NCBI RefSeq assembly: GCF_000247695.1
Contig: NW_004624795.1
Span: 5,410,686-5,474,685 of the forward strand
DNA from: Heterocephalus glaber
Taxonomy: Eukaryota; Chordata; Mammalia; Rodentia; Bathyergidae
Direction: 5' to 3'
Length of the DNA: 64,000 nucleotides
Made by a program: the position numbers and the translations under genes. Under the pieces are notes generated by a model that was not told the origin of the DNA, did no database searches, and worked only from the letters and a program-made list of their open reading frames with translations. The first letter of the stretch is position 1; the number at the start of each line of letters is the position of its first letter. Positions 31,481 to 48,432 of this stretch are shown here, in pieces.

Positions 31481-31977
31481 GAGCCATTCTACATAATTTT
31501 AGACAAAAATCATTTCATAATTAGAGCCGCCTATGGCATGTGGAAACATAGCTGCGTTTTGCCTCCGGTCAGAGTTGAGACCTCAGTGGTCTGGTGATGC
31601 TGTGATGCTCAAGGGCAGGATTATATCAGCTGAAGACTTCCTGATTCCTTGAGGACCGAGTATAAGAGAAAGGTTTCACCCAGGGAGGGACAAGTTCCTG
31701 ATCAGCTTAACTCATCTCACCTGCTATTGTAAGACTGCTCCCCTTACTACCTTCATCAGCATCAGATCCTCATCGACCTAAGATCCTCAACAGCTAAAGA
31801 TCCTCAACAGCATAAGATCTGAATATTTTAGGATTACCACTGTCCCCTAAATCACCTGATGCTCCCTCCAGTTATTGTGTGTGCCCAATAAATAGTGGCT
31901 AGGTCAGAGAGTCTTTCTGCCCACTCTGAGGCACTGACCTCCCCATCCCCCCATATACTTTGAAATTATGCAAGTTA
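31481..31977 (+). mobile_element. LTR-like copy 1 of a direct pair
   Basis: About 0.5 kb with a TATA-like GAGTATAAGAGAAAGG near 31660 and a CCCAATAAATAGTGG poly(A) signal near 31887, the layout of an LTR. Contains a short tandem run of AAGATCCTCAACAGC-type units. A close relative lies at 34236-34740. Confidence 0.65.
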
Positions 31978-32054
31978 AGGAGCTCTACCCACCCCGTTAT
32001 CCTATGGGGCTGCGCCTTTCCCAGAAGGGAGGGGGCACGCTGTGACCAGAGTCG

Positions 32055-32070
32055 CCAGCAGAGGGCAGCA
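32055..32070 (+). promoter_or_regulatory. CTCF-like motif
   Basis: CCAGCAGAGGGCAGCA on the plus strand, a near-consensus CTCF core, downstream of GNGT2 and just past an LTR-like copy. Confidence 0.5.
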
Positions 32071-32184
32071 CGGGGGCGCAGGAGCCAGGCCGCGCCAGAC
32101 CTTGCGTTTTCCTCTGTACCAGAGGTGAAGTGCGACAACATGCATAGACAGCGAGCCCTGGGACCTGCAGAACTCAGTCTTTTC

Positions 32185-32335
32185 ACTGTTGAGTCAGGGC
32201 CTGTCTATGTAGCCCAGCCTGAGGAGACAGGATCTTACCACATGGCCCAAGCTGGCTTCAAACTTGCAGTGATCCTCCTGCCTCAGCCTCCCAGAGTGCT
32301 GGGAAGACAGATGTGCACCACCACACCTGGCTCCA
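32185..32335 (-). repeat. B1 SINE
   Basis: B1(-) with a duplicated GTAGCCCAGCCTG-type segment. 32340-32745 shows no feature. Confidence 0.85.
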
Positions 32336-32744
32336 ATGTTAATTCTTAATTTTAATGAAAATGCCACGGTTATGTAAGAGACTGACATTGGGGAAGCTGG
32401 CTGAAGGGCACCAGGAACTCTGTGCTATCTTTGCAAACCTTCCGTAAATCTAAAATTAACTCCAAATAAAAACCAAATCACTGAAAACAAAGAAGTAAGG
32501 CAAGGGTGATGCTGGCACTGCTCACTGGTTTTGTCTGGGTGCCGGGGAGCCAGTGCAACCCCAGAGCAGAGGTGAGCTGCAGAAACCTTCCACACAGAGC
32601 TCCAGTGAGGGTGCCCTGTCCTCCACCTGGCTTCGATGCCTCCAGTCCGCCTGGAGGCAGGGAATGGGGCTGAACAGGCAGAAGGAGGGAGCCTGTAGTT
32701 TGTGACTGCTGCCCTTTCTGTTTATTCTTTCTCGTTTGTTGTTG

Positions 32745-32940
32745 TTTTGTTTTGTACCGGGGATCGAACTCAGGACCTTGCCCTTGCAAAGCAGGTGCTG
32801 GAACCACTGAGCTAAATCCCTGGTACTTGTTTTTGTTTTTTGAGACAGGATCCCACTATGTAGCCCAGGCTGGCCTCAAACTCACGACAATCCTCCTGCC
32901 TCAGCCTCCTGGGTGCTGGGATTCCAGGTGCGCCACCCCC
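32745..32940 (-). repeat. ID(-) and B1(-)
   Basis: ID(-) 32745-32825 and B1(-) 32828-32940. 32940-33420 is unique. Confidence 0.88.
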
Positions 32941-33421
32941 CCATTAAGAAAAGTCCTTCAGGATAAGACAGGCAAAGATGGAAGGAGGGCAGAGGAGGAA
33001 AGGGTAAGTGAAAAGGATCAAGATGCGCTGTGTGCAGCTCCCAGCAGTGACTGGGCATTGTGTACGGCAAACACAAACTGACAAAAAGTCTTTCAAATGT
33101 TTCAAAGGGCCCAGCACGGGTCCCCTGTCCACCTCACCCCCTGCCACCCCCTCCTGAGTTCACACTGCCCCCACCGGTGCCCCGGGCTCCTCTACCAGCC
33201 TCTCCACCTGCCTGGGGTGCTGACTTCACTGCAAAGCTTTGTGTCTCTGCGGCCAATTCCGGGAGTAGGAACCTTGGCACCCGCTGTGCGGTCCCAGTTT
33301 GTTATCAGGCCACAGGGGTGATCTCCTCACAGGACTGGACTCAAGGTGGCAGAAATGGACCCCGAGCCCCAGTTCCCAGCTGATCCAGTGGGAATGGCTT
33401 TTTCCTTCCTGGCGTTGTAGG

Positions 33422-33442
33422 CTGTGTGTGTGTGTGTGTGTC

Positions 33443-33512
<70 letters not shown>

Positions 33513-33680
33513 GGGACTGAATCCAGGACCTCTGAATTATATCCTCAGCCCTTTTTATTTTTTATTTTGAGACAAGGTCTCACTACGTTGCCCAGGTAGG
33601 ACTTGAGCTTGAGACCCTCCTGCCTCAGCCTCCCAGAGAGCTGGCATTACAGGTGTGCACTGCCATTCCCGGCATGTGGG
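33422..33680. repeat. (TG)n(AG)n microsatellite and B1+ID
   Basis: TG repeats 33422-33461 then AG repeats to about 33506; ID scrap 33508-33550; B1(-) 33552-33680. Confidence 0.9.
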
Positions 33681-33882
33681 CTCTGCACCCCGCCACCCTG
33701 TGCTAGTGCTCAGCAGACAAGACTCTCCTCGGGGTCTCCAAGCTGGGTGCTGGTGGGTACACAGGAGGTGGTACAGGAGGGGGCCTCTTTACTCATGCTG
33801 TGCCTAGGAAGGTGAAGGAGACTGACGGCAGGGGGCCCAGGACATTGGCCCGGAGCAGGCACCCAGTTGCAGGGCTGGCCTG

Positions 33883-34008
33883 TCAGCTCCTCAGACAGCC
33901 GCCCTTCTCCTTGAAGGGGTTCCTGTCCTCCGGGACACCTCTGAGCAGGGGGTCTCTGCCCGCCTGGGCCTCCACGTAGTCCTTGATCTCCTTCCCCGTC
34001 CTGGAGAC
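33883..34008 (-). CDS. GNGT2: GNGT2 coding exon 2
   Basis: Starts VSRTGKEIKDYVEAQAG and ends KEKGGCLRS and TGA (33885-33883). The acceptor tract upstream (CCCCCGAAG) is rather purine-rich at its 3' end. Confidence 0.93.
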   Translation of the reverse strand, partial: VSRTGKEIKDYVEAQAGRDPLLRGVPEDRNPFKEKGGCLRS

Positions 34009-35022
34009 CTTCGGGGGCACAGGGTGGGTCATGGCCTGGCCTCTTTCCCAGGCCTGGGCTCCAGCAGTCCTGGCAGAGGCCCAGCGGAGAGGCGCGGAGG
34101 GCACAGGCATTGCAGGCAAGCTCCTGACCACATGCTCCCTCACACCTGACCCTGCTTCTTGTTGTTGGTTTGAGATGGGGTCTCCCTGCGGGCGCGGAGC
34201 CCAGGCTGGCCTCGGACTCAGAGTGATCTGTCAGCAGCCATTCTCCATAATTTAGGGGAAAATTCATGTCGTAATTAAAGTATGACTCTCACTAAGGCCC
34301 AATATTGCCTTGCCCGAGAGCCACCTAGGGCCTGTGGAAACAACTCTGTTTCTGCCTCTGGGTCACAGCTGAGGCCTCAGTGGTCCGGTGATGCTGTGAT
34401 GCTCAAGGGCAGGATTACATCAGCTGAAGACTTCCTGGTTCCTTGAGAACTGAGTATAAGAGAAAGGTTTCACCCAGGGACAAGTTCCTGATCAGCTTAA
34501 TTCATCCCACCTGCTATTGTAAGACTGCTCCCCTTACAGTCTTCATCAGCATCAGATCCTCATCAGCATAAGATCTGCATGGACAGGGGATCAGGGATCA
34601 CTGCCCACCCCCTAGGTCACCTGACGCTCCCTCCAATTATTCTGTGCACCCAATAAATAGTGGCGAGCCAGTCTTTGGCTCTGCCCACTCTGAGGCCCTG
34701 ACCTTCTGGGCCCCCCATGTACTTGGAAATTATGCAAGTCTCTATCGTCTTTTTCTTTAGTCCTAGCAGTCGGAGGATTAATTCCCCTCAGATAGCAATC
34801 CTCCTGCCTCAGCCTCCCCAGTGGTGGAATGAGGAATGCCAACCCCTACACCCGCCACCTGTTCTTCTGCCACTCGGAAAAGCCCCTCCATCCTTGAATC
34901 TCAGCTCCCAGTCAGGAAGGGAGGGCTGGGTGACTCACCGGAGCCCTCGGGTTCTTCACCTCCTTCCTCAGCTGCTCCACCTCCAACCGCAGCAGCTCCT
35001 TCTTGCTGAGGTCCTGGGCCAT
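33883..35022 (-). CDS. GNGT2: G protein gamma-T2 (gamma-8 cone) subunit, two coding exons
   Basis: Coding exons on the minus strand are 35022-34939 (residues 1-28) and 34008-33883 (residues 29-69), 210 nt including TGA. The donor GTGAGT follows the first exon and the second follows ...CCGAAG, phase 0. The 69-residue length equals the family norm. The start MAQDLSKKELL, the coiled-coil-forming helix EVEQLRKEVK, and the C-terminal NPFKEKGG identify GNGT2, the gamma subunit that pairs with G-beta in cones and is also expressed in blood cells. A 5'UTR acceptor (CCCAGCCCAG) lies just upstream of the ATG, so at least one non-coding exon should lie further 5'. Oddity: the C-terminal CaaX box reads C-L-R-S, where the recalled orthologues have C-L-I-S. 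ABI3 lies divergently 2.9 kb away. Confidence 0.95.
34236..34740 (+). mobile_element. LTR-like copy 2, inside the GNGT2 intron
   Basis: Same order of landmarks as copy 1 (CCATTCTCCATAATTT, GTGATGCTGTGATGCTCAAG, TATAAGAGAAAGG, CCAATAAATAGTGG, GAAATTATGCAAGT). Antisense to GNGT2. Appears to split a B1(-): 5' part about 34160-34232, 3' part about 34795-34870. Confidence 0.65.
34939..35022 (-). CDS. GNGT2: GNGT2 coding exon 1
   Basis: ATG at 35022 on the minus strand. Encodes 28 residues ending NPRAP, then the donor GTGAGT (34938-34933). Confidence 0.93.
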
Positions 35023-35176
35023 GGTGTCGTGGGGAGGCCTGGGCTGGGGGTTGGGCAGTGTCAGCTCCCCTAGCCCCTCCAAACCCCAACCGGGCTTCAC
35101 TCTGATCCCCACTATAGGTGTAGGCTCTGTAGGGCAGGATGCACCCAGCCAAAGGACAAGCCACAGTTTTTGCCCT

Positions 35177-35300
35177 TAGCTGGGTGTGGTGAGCACATCT
35201 GTTATCCTCGAACTCAGGAGGCTGAGGCAGGAGGAGGCTGTGAGTTCAGGGTTAGCCTGGACTCCACAGTGAGACCCTGTCTCAAAACAAAGCAAAACAA
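35177..35300 (+). repeat. B1 SINE upstream of GNGT2
   Basis: B1(+) 155 bp 5' of the GNGT2 start, in its presumed 5'UTR intron. Confidence 0.9.
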
Positions 35301-35469
35301 GATTTTTGCCCTTGGATAAGGACCTGTCTAAGGAAGAATTGGAAGGAAGGAAAAAAGCAATTTCTTTTAGTGAGAAAGATTTGGGAACAAAGTTACTGTT
35401 CCACACACAGCTCAGGCCACTGTTCTCTACATTGTCCCTAGCAGGAGAGCCGGAAACTGGGATGAGAGC

Positions 35470-35760
35470 AAGGCTTTGAGACTCCAGCTCTGCCCTCAGC
35501 GGCTTCCTTACTGGGTGACCTCAGTCACCTCCCCAAGTCTCAATTTCTCCATCAGCAAAATGGGTATAAAATACCGGTAGTACCCACTCCACATGATTGT
35601 TGTACTAAGCAAATGATGTACATAAAATCTTTAACACACTGGGGCCGAGGATTTAGCTCAGTGGTTCCACTGCCTGCCTCACAAACGCAAGGTTCCAAAT
35701 TCGATCCCTGGTACCAAAAAGAAAAATTTTAACACACTACCTAGAACAAAATGGACATAA
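35470..35760 (+). mobile_element. MIR element split by an ID SINE
   Basis: The MIR core (GGTGACCTCAGTCACCTCC, CAAAATGGG, then a GTTGTACTAAGCAAATGATG tail) is interrupted at 35641-35727 by an ID(+). The duplication TTTAACACACT flanks it at 35630-35640 and 35728-35738. Confidence 0.7.
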
Positions 35761-36190
35761 CATTTCTTCTTCTTCGACTTATTACTATTCTTTTTGGTAT
35801 AGGGATTGAACTCAGGACCTTGTGCTTGTGAGGCAGGCATCAGAACCACCGAGCTAAATCCCCAGCCATTTTCTTATTATTATTACTGATAATAATTTTT
35901 TTTTTTGTACTGGGGATCGAACTCAGGTCCTTGTGCTTGCGCAGCAGGCGACAAAACCACTGAGCTAAATCCCCAGCCCTGATAATATTTTCATTAATCC
36001 AGGCATGGTGGCAGATGCCTGTAATTCCAGCACTCTGGGAGGCTGAGACAGGAGAATGTCAAGTTCAAACTCAGCCCAGGCAACTTAGTGACTTAGTGGA
36101 AACTTGCCTCAAAATAAAAAATAGAAAGGGCTGGAGACAGAGCTCAGAGCAAAGGCCCTGGGTTCAAGCCCCAGTCAGTACCACAAAATA
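35642..36190. repeat. SINE cluster between GNGT2 and ABI3
   Basis: ID(+) 35642-35725; ID(-) 35794-35865; ID(-) 35905-35985; B1+ID dimer(+) 35998-36190. 36190-36520 is unique. Confidence 0.87.
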
Positions 36191-36519
36191 CAGACCTTAT
36201 GGGCACTGCAGGGCACCAAAAGGCCCCGTGCCTCGCCTCCACAACGCCTGCCCCCAGTCCCAGCCCCAGCCCCACACGACCTCAGCCCCTCACCTGCCAG
36301 GACAGGCACGGTTGCCCTGTCACTGCCCAGGATGCAGCCAAGATGCAGTCTGAGCAGAGCTGCTCCTCAGTGAGATCTTCGGGTAAAGCAGATGGCTGGG
36401 GATGGATTCTCAGCCTAAGCGGATCACAGGCTCAGGGCTCGAAGCTGAGCTGAGCCACCCTCCTGGCATCACCCCACTCTCTCCCCAGCTCCCACAGCCT
36501 CTGCCTGCTGTCCCTCACC

Positions 36520-36640
36520 TCTTGTCTGGTCAGGTAGCCAGGCTGACCTCGAACTCCCAGGATCCTCCTGCCTCAGCCTCCCGAGTGCTGGGATCTCAGG
36601 GGTGTACCACCACACCTGGCTCCCCCACACCTGTGAGCCT
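36520..36640 (-). repeat. B1 SINE
   Basis: GTCAGGTAGCCAGGCTGACC to ACCACCACACCTGGCTC. 36640-37195 is unique GC-rich sequence. Confidence 0.88.
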
Positions 36641-37199
36641 GTCTACAGCTGTTCTGCCCCAGTGATCAGATCTCAGAGCAGCTGCCAAGCTCCCTCTTCC
36701 AGACTCTCTGTGTCCTCAGGGGACTCCCACGGTGTCCTCACAAGGGTCCCGGCTCATCCTCTGTGCTCCATGAAAACATTTCACACCCAGGATACAGCGC
36801 ACTGGGCAAGGGCCCGGGCCTCCCTGCCTGCGTCCCCCTCCCTGGCCTCTACGGCCCCTCTGAGCCCGAGGGTGGCTCAGCCCTGTCTGAAGTCAGGAGC
36901 CGCAAGCTGGTCCCTCTCGATCCCCTCCCAGACCTGGGGGCCCCGAGCCCTGCTGTGGCTCACGCTGTCCAGGTCAGGGCCCCTCTCGAAGGACGGGATC
37001 CTAGGCGGCCTCGCCCACCCCATTACTTCATGAGCGGGAGCCCACGCCACCCAGCCTGGCGGGCGTGTCCAGCCTGTGTCCCTCGATGCTGCCCCTGAAA
37101 CCAAGTGCACCTGGAGCTTGAACCTGGCACCCTCAAGTCCAAGTCCCCATTGCTGTCTAATCAGAGTCCCTCACACTCAATTGGTCGATTTCGTTTTGC

Positions 37200-37355
37200 G
37201 GTGTGCGTGTGCGTGTGTGTGTGCGTGTGCGTGTGTGTGTGTTAAAACAGGGTCTCACTATGGACCCCAGGCTGGCCTCAAACTCACAGCGACCCTCCTG
37301 CCTCAGCCTCCTGAGTGCTGGGACCACAAGCCTGCACCACTACTCGGGGCTAACT
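37200..37355. repeat. (TG/CG)n and B1(-)
   Basis: Alternating GTGCGTGT 37200-37242 followed by B1(-) 37243-37355, just upstream of the ABI3 CpG island. Confidence 0.88.
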
Positions 37356-37369
37356 TGCTCGGTCATCTT

Positions 37370-37932
37370 GTCCTGCTTCCATCAGGGCCCCCAACCCGAC
37401 CCCTCCCCGGCTTGACAGCCCCCCTGGGGGACCCCGCCGGTGCTTCCCGCGGCCTCGCTGCCCTCTCCACGGCACCCGCAGCCACGAGGACGAGGACGAG
37501 GACGCGGACCAGGACCAGGACGGACGCGCATCCCCTCCGCCTTCCGCTCCGCTCCGGGCCCTCGGTGACTCATCCCGGGCTTCCCAAGGAAGCCCCCGCC
37601 CTCGCCCTTTCCTCCCTCTTCCCCGAGTGGAAAATGCGCCCCCACGGCCGGCCGCCCCCTTCCTCCTCTGCCCCCCAGTCCCCACCCACCGGTTTCCTCT
37701 CCGGGACCAGGCGGCGGGGATCTCAGCCGCAGACCTCGCTTCCTCCGGGGGGCTGGGGGCTGGGCCCCGCGGCCAGCTTCCCCCTTCCCGGCCGGCGCGG
37801 GACCACTTCCTCTTGTCCCGAGCAGCGAGCAGGTCCACGGCTCGGCGGAGCAGATCCAGCGCGGCGAGGGCGAGGGCGAGGGCGGGCGGAGGCCGATCAG
37901 GGCGGGCGGCTCCCGGGACCCCGCGCCCGGCC
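37370..37932 (+). promoter_or_regulatory. ABI3: ABI3 CpG-rich promoter with PU.1-type ETS site
   Basis: GC-rich, TATA-less sequence upstream of the ATG. CCACTTCCTCTT at 37803-37814 reads AAGAGGAAGTGG on the other strand, the classic PU.1 (SPI1) consensus, 119 nt before the ATG. A second ETS core (CTTCCTCCGG) lies at about 37739. Myeloid expression of ABI3 fits PU.1 control, but use of the site is inferred. Confidence 0.65.
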
Positions 37933-44854
<6,922 letters not shown>

Positions 44855-45025
44855 CCCGAGGCTGAGGCAGGAGGGTCTCTGAACCCTCCCTATTGTCTCG
44901 GGGAGAGTAGGGGCCCCCAGGCCTGCTGCAGAGGGGACAGAACTGGAGCCCACGGAGCTGTGATTGCGTCCACGGAGGGCCTCACCTGAGCAGGGCGCTG
45001 CCCCCAGCCCCAAGTGACAACTCTG

Positions 45026-45031
45026 AATAAA
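45026..45031 (+). terminator. ABI3: ABI3 poly(A) signal
   Basis: AATAAA (CTCTGAATAAAGCTCC) lies 172 nt past the ABI3 stop, giving a short 3'UTR. A B1 scrap (GAGGCTGAGGCAGGAGG) occupies 44858-44875 just after the stop. Confidence 0.85.
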
Positions 45032-45361
45032 GCTCCGCGACCTGCCCACGACTGCCTGCAGGGCTGGGGGCGGCGGTCCGGGGGGACAGGGATCCAAGAG
45101 TTCCTCGCTCCTGACAGCCTCCTTCCCGGGACCCCGGATGGCCCTGCCCCCCCCCCCCCACGCCGCACAGGACATGTGTCACTCGATCCCTGCCACCACC
45201 TTTATAGCTCAGACACAGCGGGCGGCGTGGGGTACCCTGGCTCTGTTTGGAAACTTCACGGCTTTTGCTCCACGTGGGACGAGGGGCGGCTTCGGTGAAG
45301 TCCGAGTCTCTGGCTGCATAGACAAAACTGCGGTACGCAGGCCTTGCACTATCTCGTGCCA

Positions 45362-45374
45362 CCACCAGGGGGCG
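45362..45374 (+). promoter_or_regulatory. CTCF-like motif between ABI3 and PHOSPHO1
   Basis: CCACCAGGGGGCG is a full match to the commonest CTCF core, in the short interval between the convergent genes. Confidence 0.55.
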
Positions 45375-45387
45375 ACGGTGTCCCGAC

Positions 45388-45393
45388 TTTATT
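45388..45393 (-). terminator. PHOSPHO1: Candidate PHOSPHO1 poly(A) signal
   Basis: AATAAA on the minus strand, 538 nt past the PHOSPHO1 stop, in unique sequence. It is about 360 bp from the ABI3 poly(A) signal on the other strand. Later signals are possible. Confidence 0.5.
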
Positions 45394-45559
45394 TTCTCTG
45401 GCGGGTGCTGGGGTGGGCGGGGGAAGGCAAGAAGGCGTAGCAAGCACAGAAATTGTGCAGGGTTGTAGTGGCTGTTGCAGGATTGAGGGGGCCTCGAGTA
45501 TTTGGGCGACCTGAGGTCCTCTTGGGAAGGGGAGAGGTTTTGCAGCCTAAGGCACTGCC

Positions 45560-45645
45560 ATTCAGGCTGGCCTTGAACTCGAAGAGATCCTCCTGCCTCA
45601 GCCTCCCGAGTGCCGGGATGACGCGCGTGCGCCTCCGTGCCCAGT
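45560..45645 (-). repeat. B1 fragment downstream of PHOSPHO1
   Basis: CAGGCTGGCCTTGAACTCG to GCGCCTCCGTGCCCAG. Confidence 0.85.
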
Positions 45646-45905
45646 AGTTAAAGCTATGAGACGCCGGAAATGCCCTTTCTCAGCCCTTCCTCCCAGCTCG
45701 GAAGACAGGGTGTTTTGGAAACGCCTCTCCCGGGGCCAGGCTCCAAATCCTTTGGCATAGGATGGGGGTGGGCATCCGGGTTGGGTTAACTGCATAGACA
45801 GAGACCCCTCCGGACACGCTCCCCGCCCCCGAGGGACGCAGCCGCACAGAGCAGGAAGGGGCGGGACAGAAAGGGGACAGAGCCTCGGGCGCCGTCCCGC
45901 CCCGC

Positions 45906-45921
45906 GCGCGCCCCCTGCCGG
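45906..45921 (-). promoter_or_regulatory. CTCF-like motif just after the PHOSPHO1 stop
   Basis: CCGGCAGGGGGCGCGC on the minus strand, one base off the core, immediately 3' of the PHOSPHO1 stop. Confidence 0.4.
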
Positions 45922-45930
45922 CCGCGCGGC

Positions 45931-46689
45931 TCAGCACGCCTTGAGCACCTGCTGCAGGTGCAGGCGCACGTCGGCCGCCGACTCCCAGGGCACCACGCAG
46001 GCGCGGAAGGAGCTGGGCTCGGCCTTCTGCGCCTCCTGGATGAGCCGGTGCATGGGGTAGCCGCGGCGCGGGAAGGCCACGTCGCCGCCCGCCAGCAGCC
46101 CCATGGGGCAGAAGTCGTTGGCGCCGTCGCCCACGTAGAAGAGGCGCTCGAAGTGCACGCCATCGCGGGCGCGCTCGCGCAGGTACTCGCTGAGGGCCTT
46201 GTGCTTGCACATGTTGGCGGGGCAGCGCGTGCAGCCGTGCGCGTGGAAGGGGCGCAGGGCCAGCTGGCCCTGCGCGTCGGGCCCCGACGGGTTGCTCAGG
46301 ATGCGGCGGAACAGGCCGTGGTGGCCGGCGGCGCGCAGCGCGCTCTCAATGCCAAAGGTGTTGGCGTCGGAGATGAGGATGACCTCGAAGCAGGAGCCCT
46401 GCTTGGCCACGAACTGCAGCAGGTCGCCCATGCCTGGTGACAACGGGATGGCCTCGTAGATGGCGCGCAGGTCCCGCGGCCGCACGCCCTGCTCGCCCAG
46501 GTACCGGAACACGCGCTGCATGTACTCGTGGTAGAAGCCCTCGCGGTAGGTGGCCCGCAGGCTCTCGGGCAGCTGCTGGCCCGGCGCCGCGCGCACGATC
46601 GAGTCATCGCTGTTCTCGTCCACGATGGTCTCGTCGAAGTCGAACGTCAGGAGGAAGCGCGGCGTGCCCTGCGCGGCCATCCTGCCGTC
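45931..46689 (-). CDS. PHOSPHO1: PHOSPHO1 main coding exon
   Basis: Begins [12 protein letters not shown] after the acceptor CCCAG (46690 and up), and ends LQQVLKAC then TGA at 45933-45931. All catalytic HAD motifs are in this exon. Confidence 0.96.
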   Translation of the reverse strand, partial: DGRMAAQGTPRFLLTFDFDETIVDENSDDSIVRAAPGQQLPESLRATYREGFYHEYMQRVFRYLGEQGVRPRDLRAIYEAIPLSPGMGDLLQFVAKQGSCFEVILISDANTFGIESALRAAGHHGLFRRILSNPSGPDAQGQLALRPFHAHGCTRCPANMCKHKALSEYLRERARDGVHFERLFYVGDGANDFCPMGLLAGGDVAFPRRGYPMHRLIQEAQKAEPSSFRACVVPWESAADVRLHLQQVLKAC

Positions 46690-48134
46690 CTGGGAGTGGG
46701 GGGGACAGGAGCAGCAGGAGGAGACAAGCGAGAGGTGGCACGGCGCCAGCCGGCCGGGGAGGGGCTGGTTAGGCCGCGGCCAGGGGCACCGGCACGTCCG
46801 AGACCTGAGGAGGACCCAAGCCTGGGTAAGCGGAGTGCAGTGGCACCGGGCTCCTCCCCCGCCCCTGCCTGTCTCCAAACCGTGCTGGGCTTATGTTCCC
46901 GGGACCACCCTGGAGATGAACCCATATGGCCTCCCTGGCTCCTGGTTCTGCCACTCCCTTCCGGGGCCACTGGGACTTAACAAGTGTCAACTTCAACCAA
47001 GGGAAGGGTGGCCTGGGCCGCCCATGTGGAGACTTGCGGTGGCACCCTGGGTAGGTCGTGGATAGGGCGTGGTGACAACACCCGGTTCCCTCCCTCCTGG
47101 ACACAGCACAGCCAGGAAACCACACACGTGCCAGCTGGAGCAGCCTCCTGTTCTACCTTCCATCCCTGTGGGGTCAGTGGCTCTTGGGACTGCAGTGGAA
47201 AGCAATTAGCTGAGCCCCAGGAGCTTAGCTGTGGACAACAGTGCCAGGCCGAGGCCTTCGGGGGAGTAAGGCCAGGCCTGGAGAGCCAGGGCCCTGGGCC
47301 TCAGCCGCAGCATGACAGGGTGGCTCTCTCGGAGCTGCTATAGGCAGATGGTGCTGGACAGGGGCCCTGGGAGGGGACAGGGCTTCTCCATGGCTCCCTA
47401 GGCCCCTGTGCTGACAGGGAGCGCACCACTGGTCACTTGCCAATTCCCCGGGAGGAGCAGGTGAGTGGGCGGGGTTTCTGCCAGAATCCGAAGCAAGCGG
47501 GCAGCAGGAAGGCTGGGGAAGATGGGAGCCTTCCGAGCCAGGCAGAGACACACCTGGGGGACAGGTAGGGCAGAGGAGTAAAGGCAGCAGTGGCTGAAGA
47601 GGCAGAGGAGGAGGGGACACGGGGGGCATCCAGGAGGAAGACATGCTACAGGTGTGTGGCAGGAGACGGCTGGACAGGAAGCAGAGAGGGCAGCAGGACC
47701 TTTGGCCAGAGGCGGGGTGCAGGGGGACAGTGGGGAAGTGAGGCAGAGAAAGGCAGGCAAAGCCCCAGCACCTCGTCCTTCTCACCTTTGCTTGACAGCT
47801 GATGTGCATTCGAGGGCCAGAGGACCAGGCCCTGTACAATCACAGCCCACACCCTGGCCCCCTCCTCCCACACCCCTGGGGTGCCCATGGCCTCAGCAGA
47901 CCTGCAAATCTGGCTACCTGCCTAACAGAACTGTCCCTCAGTCATCCTCAGTCCCAGCACCTGGCTTGGGACCCCTGGGATTGGAGACCTAAAGAATCAG
48001 AACCCCGGACCTGCAGGGAGGCTTCCAGGGATAGGGGAAGTCCGTGGAAAAGAGGGGCTTGGGGCCGCCTCCCGGAGTCACCCACTTACTTTGGTCAGGC
48101 ATCGGAGCCTGGTGACAGGAAGACAGCTGCTCAT
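45931..48134 (-). CDS. PHOSPHO1: Phosphoethanolamine/phosphocholine phosphatase 1, two coding exons
   Basis: Coding exons on the minus strand are 48134-48090 (15 codons) and 46689-45931, 804 nt, 267 residues plus TGA, equal to the recalled human length. The enzyme is a HAD-superfamily phosphatase that releases phosphate from phosphocholine and phosphoethanolamine, seeding mineral in matrix vesicles of cartilage and bone. What is seen: motif I DFDET with Asp32 (nucleophile) and Asp34 (acid/base); VDENSDD with Asp43; motif II ISDANT with Asp123; motif [13 protein letters not shown] with Asp203 and Asp207 for Mg. A Cys cluster [12 protein letters not shown] lies between. The upstream start [15 protein letters not shown] was chosen because it ends at a GTAAGT donor in phase 0 and parallels the human N-terminus. 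An internal start at Met19 (46680) is possible. ABI3 converges on it. Confidence 0.95.
46690..48089 (-). other. PHOSPHO1: PHOSPHO1 intron between coding exons
   Basis: 1.4 kb of moderately GC-rich sequence with no SINE that I can recognise, unusual for this SINE-dense window. No convincing extra exon was seen. Confidence 0.7.
48090..48134 (-). CDS. PHOSPHO1: PHOSPHO1 first coding exon (45 nt)
   Basis: ATG at 48134-48132. Encodes [15 protein letters not shown] and is followed by the donor GTAAGT (48089-48084). A possible acceptor (TGCCCAG) lies about 20 nt before the ATG, implying a separate upstream 5'UTR. Confidence 0.88.
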
Positions 48135-48432
48135 GGTCACTGGGTCACCCTGGGCACCAGCTCTAGGGACTCCTGGCTTCTACTCAGCTCCTGATGATCA
48201 CAAAAGCCCATTTATTTAAGGGACCCAGTCTGCTAGTGCTGCTGCCACCTCTTGTGCCCACCTGGCTGTCTCCTCAGGGGCTTAGCATACACAAGCCCTA
48301 AGGGGGCACACACGAGCAAATACAGGCCACGAGGCACCTGTCCCCGGCACAGCAGAGAGGTTGCCCATGGAGACCTAGATAAGTTAAGGTCACCCGCCAG
48401 GAGGGGCAGCCACATCTCAAAAACAGCACTTT

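Noticed and set aside
46680..46878. PHOSPHO1 frame extended upstream of the exon to 46878
   Set aside because: The open frame continues into intron. The CCCAG acceptor at 46690 and the separate 45-nt first exon with GTAAGT explain the N-terminus better.
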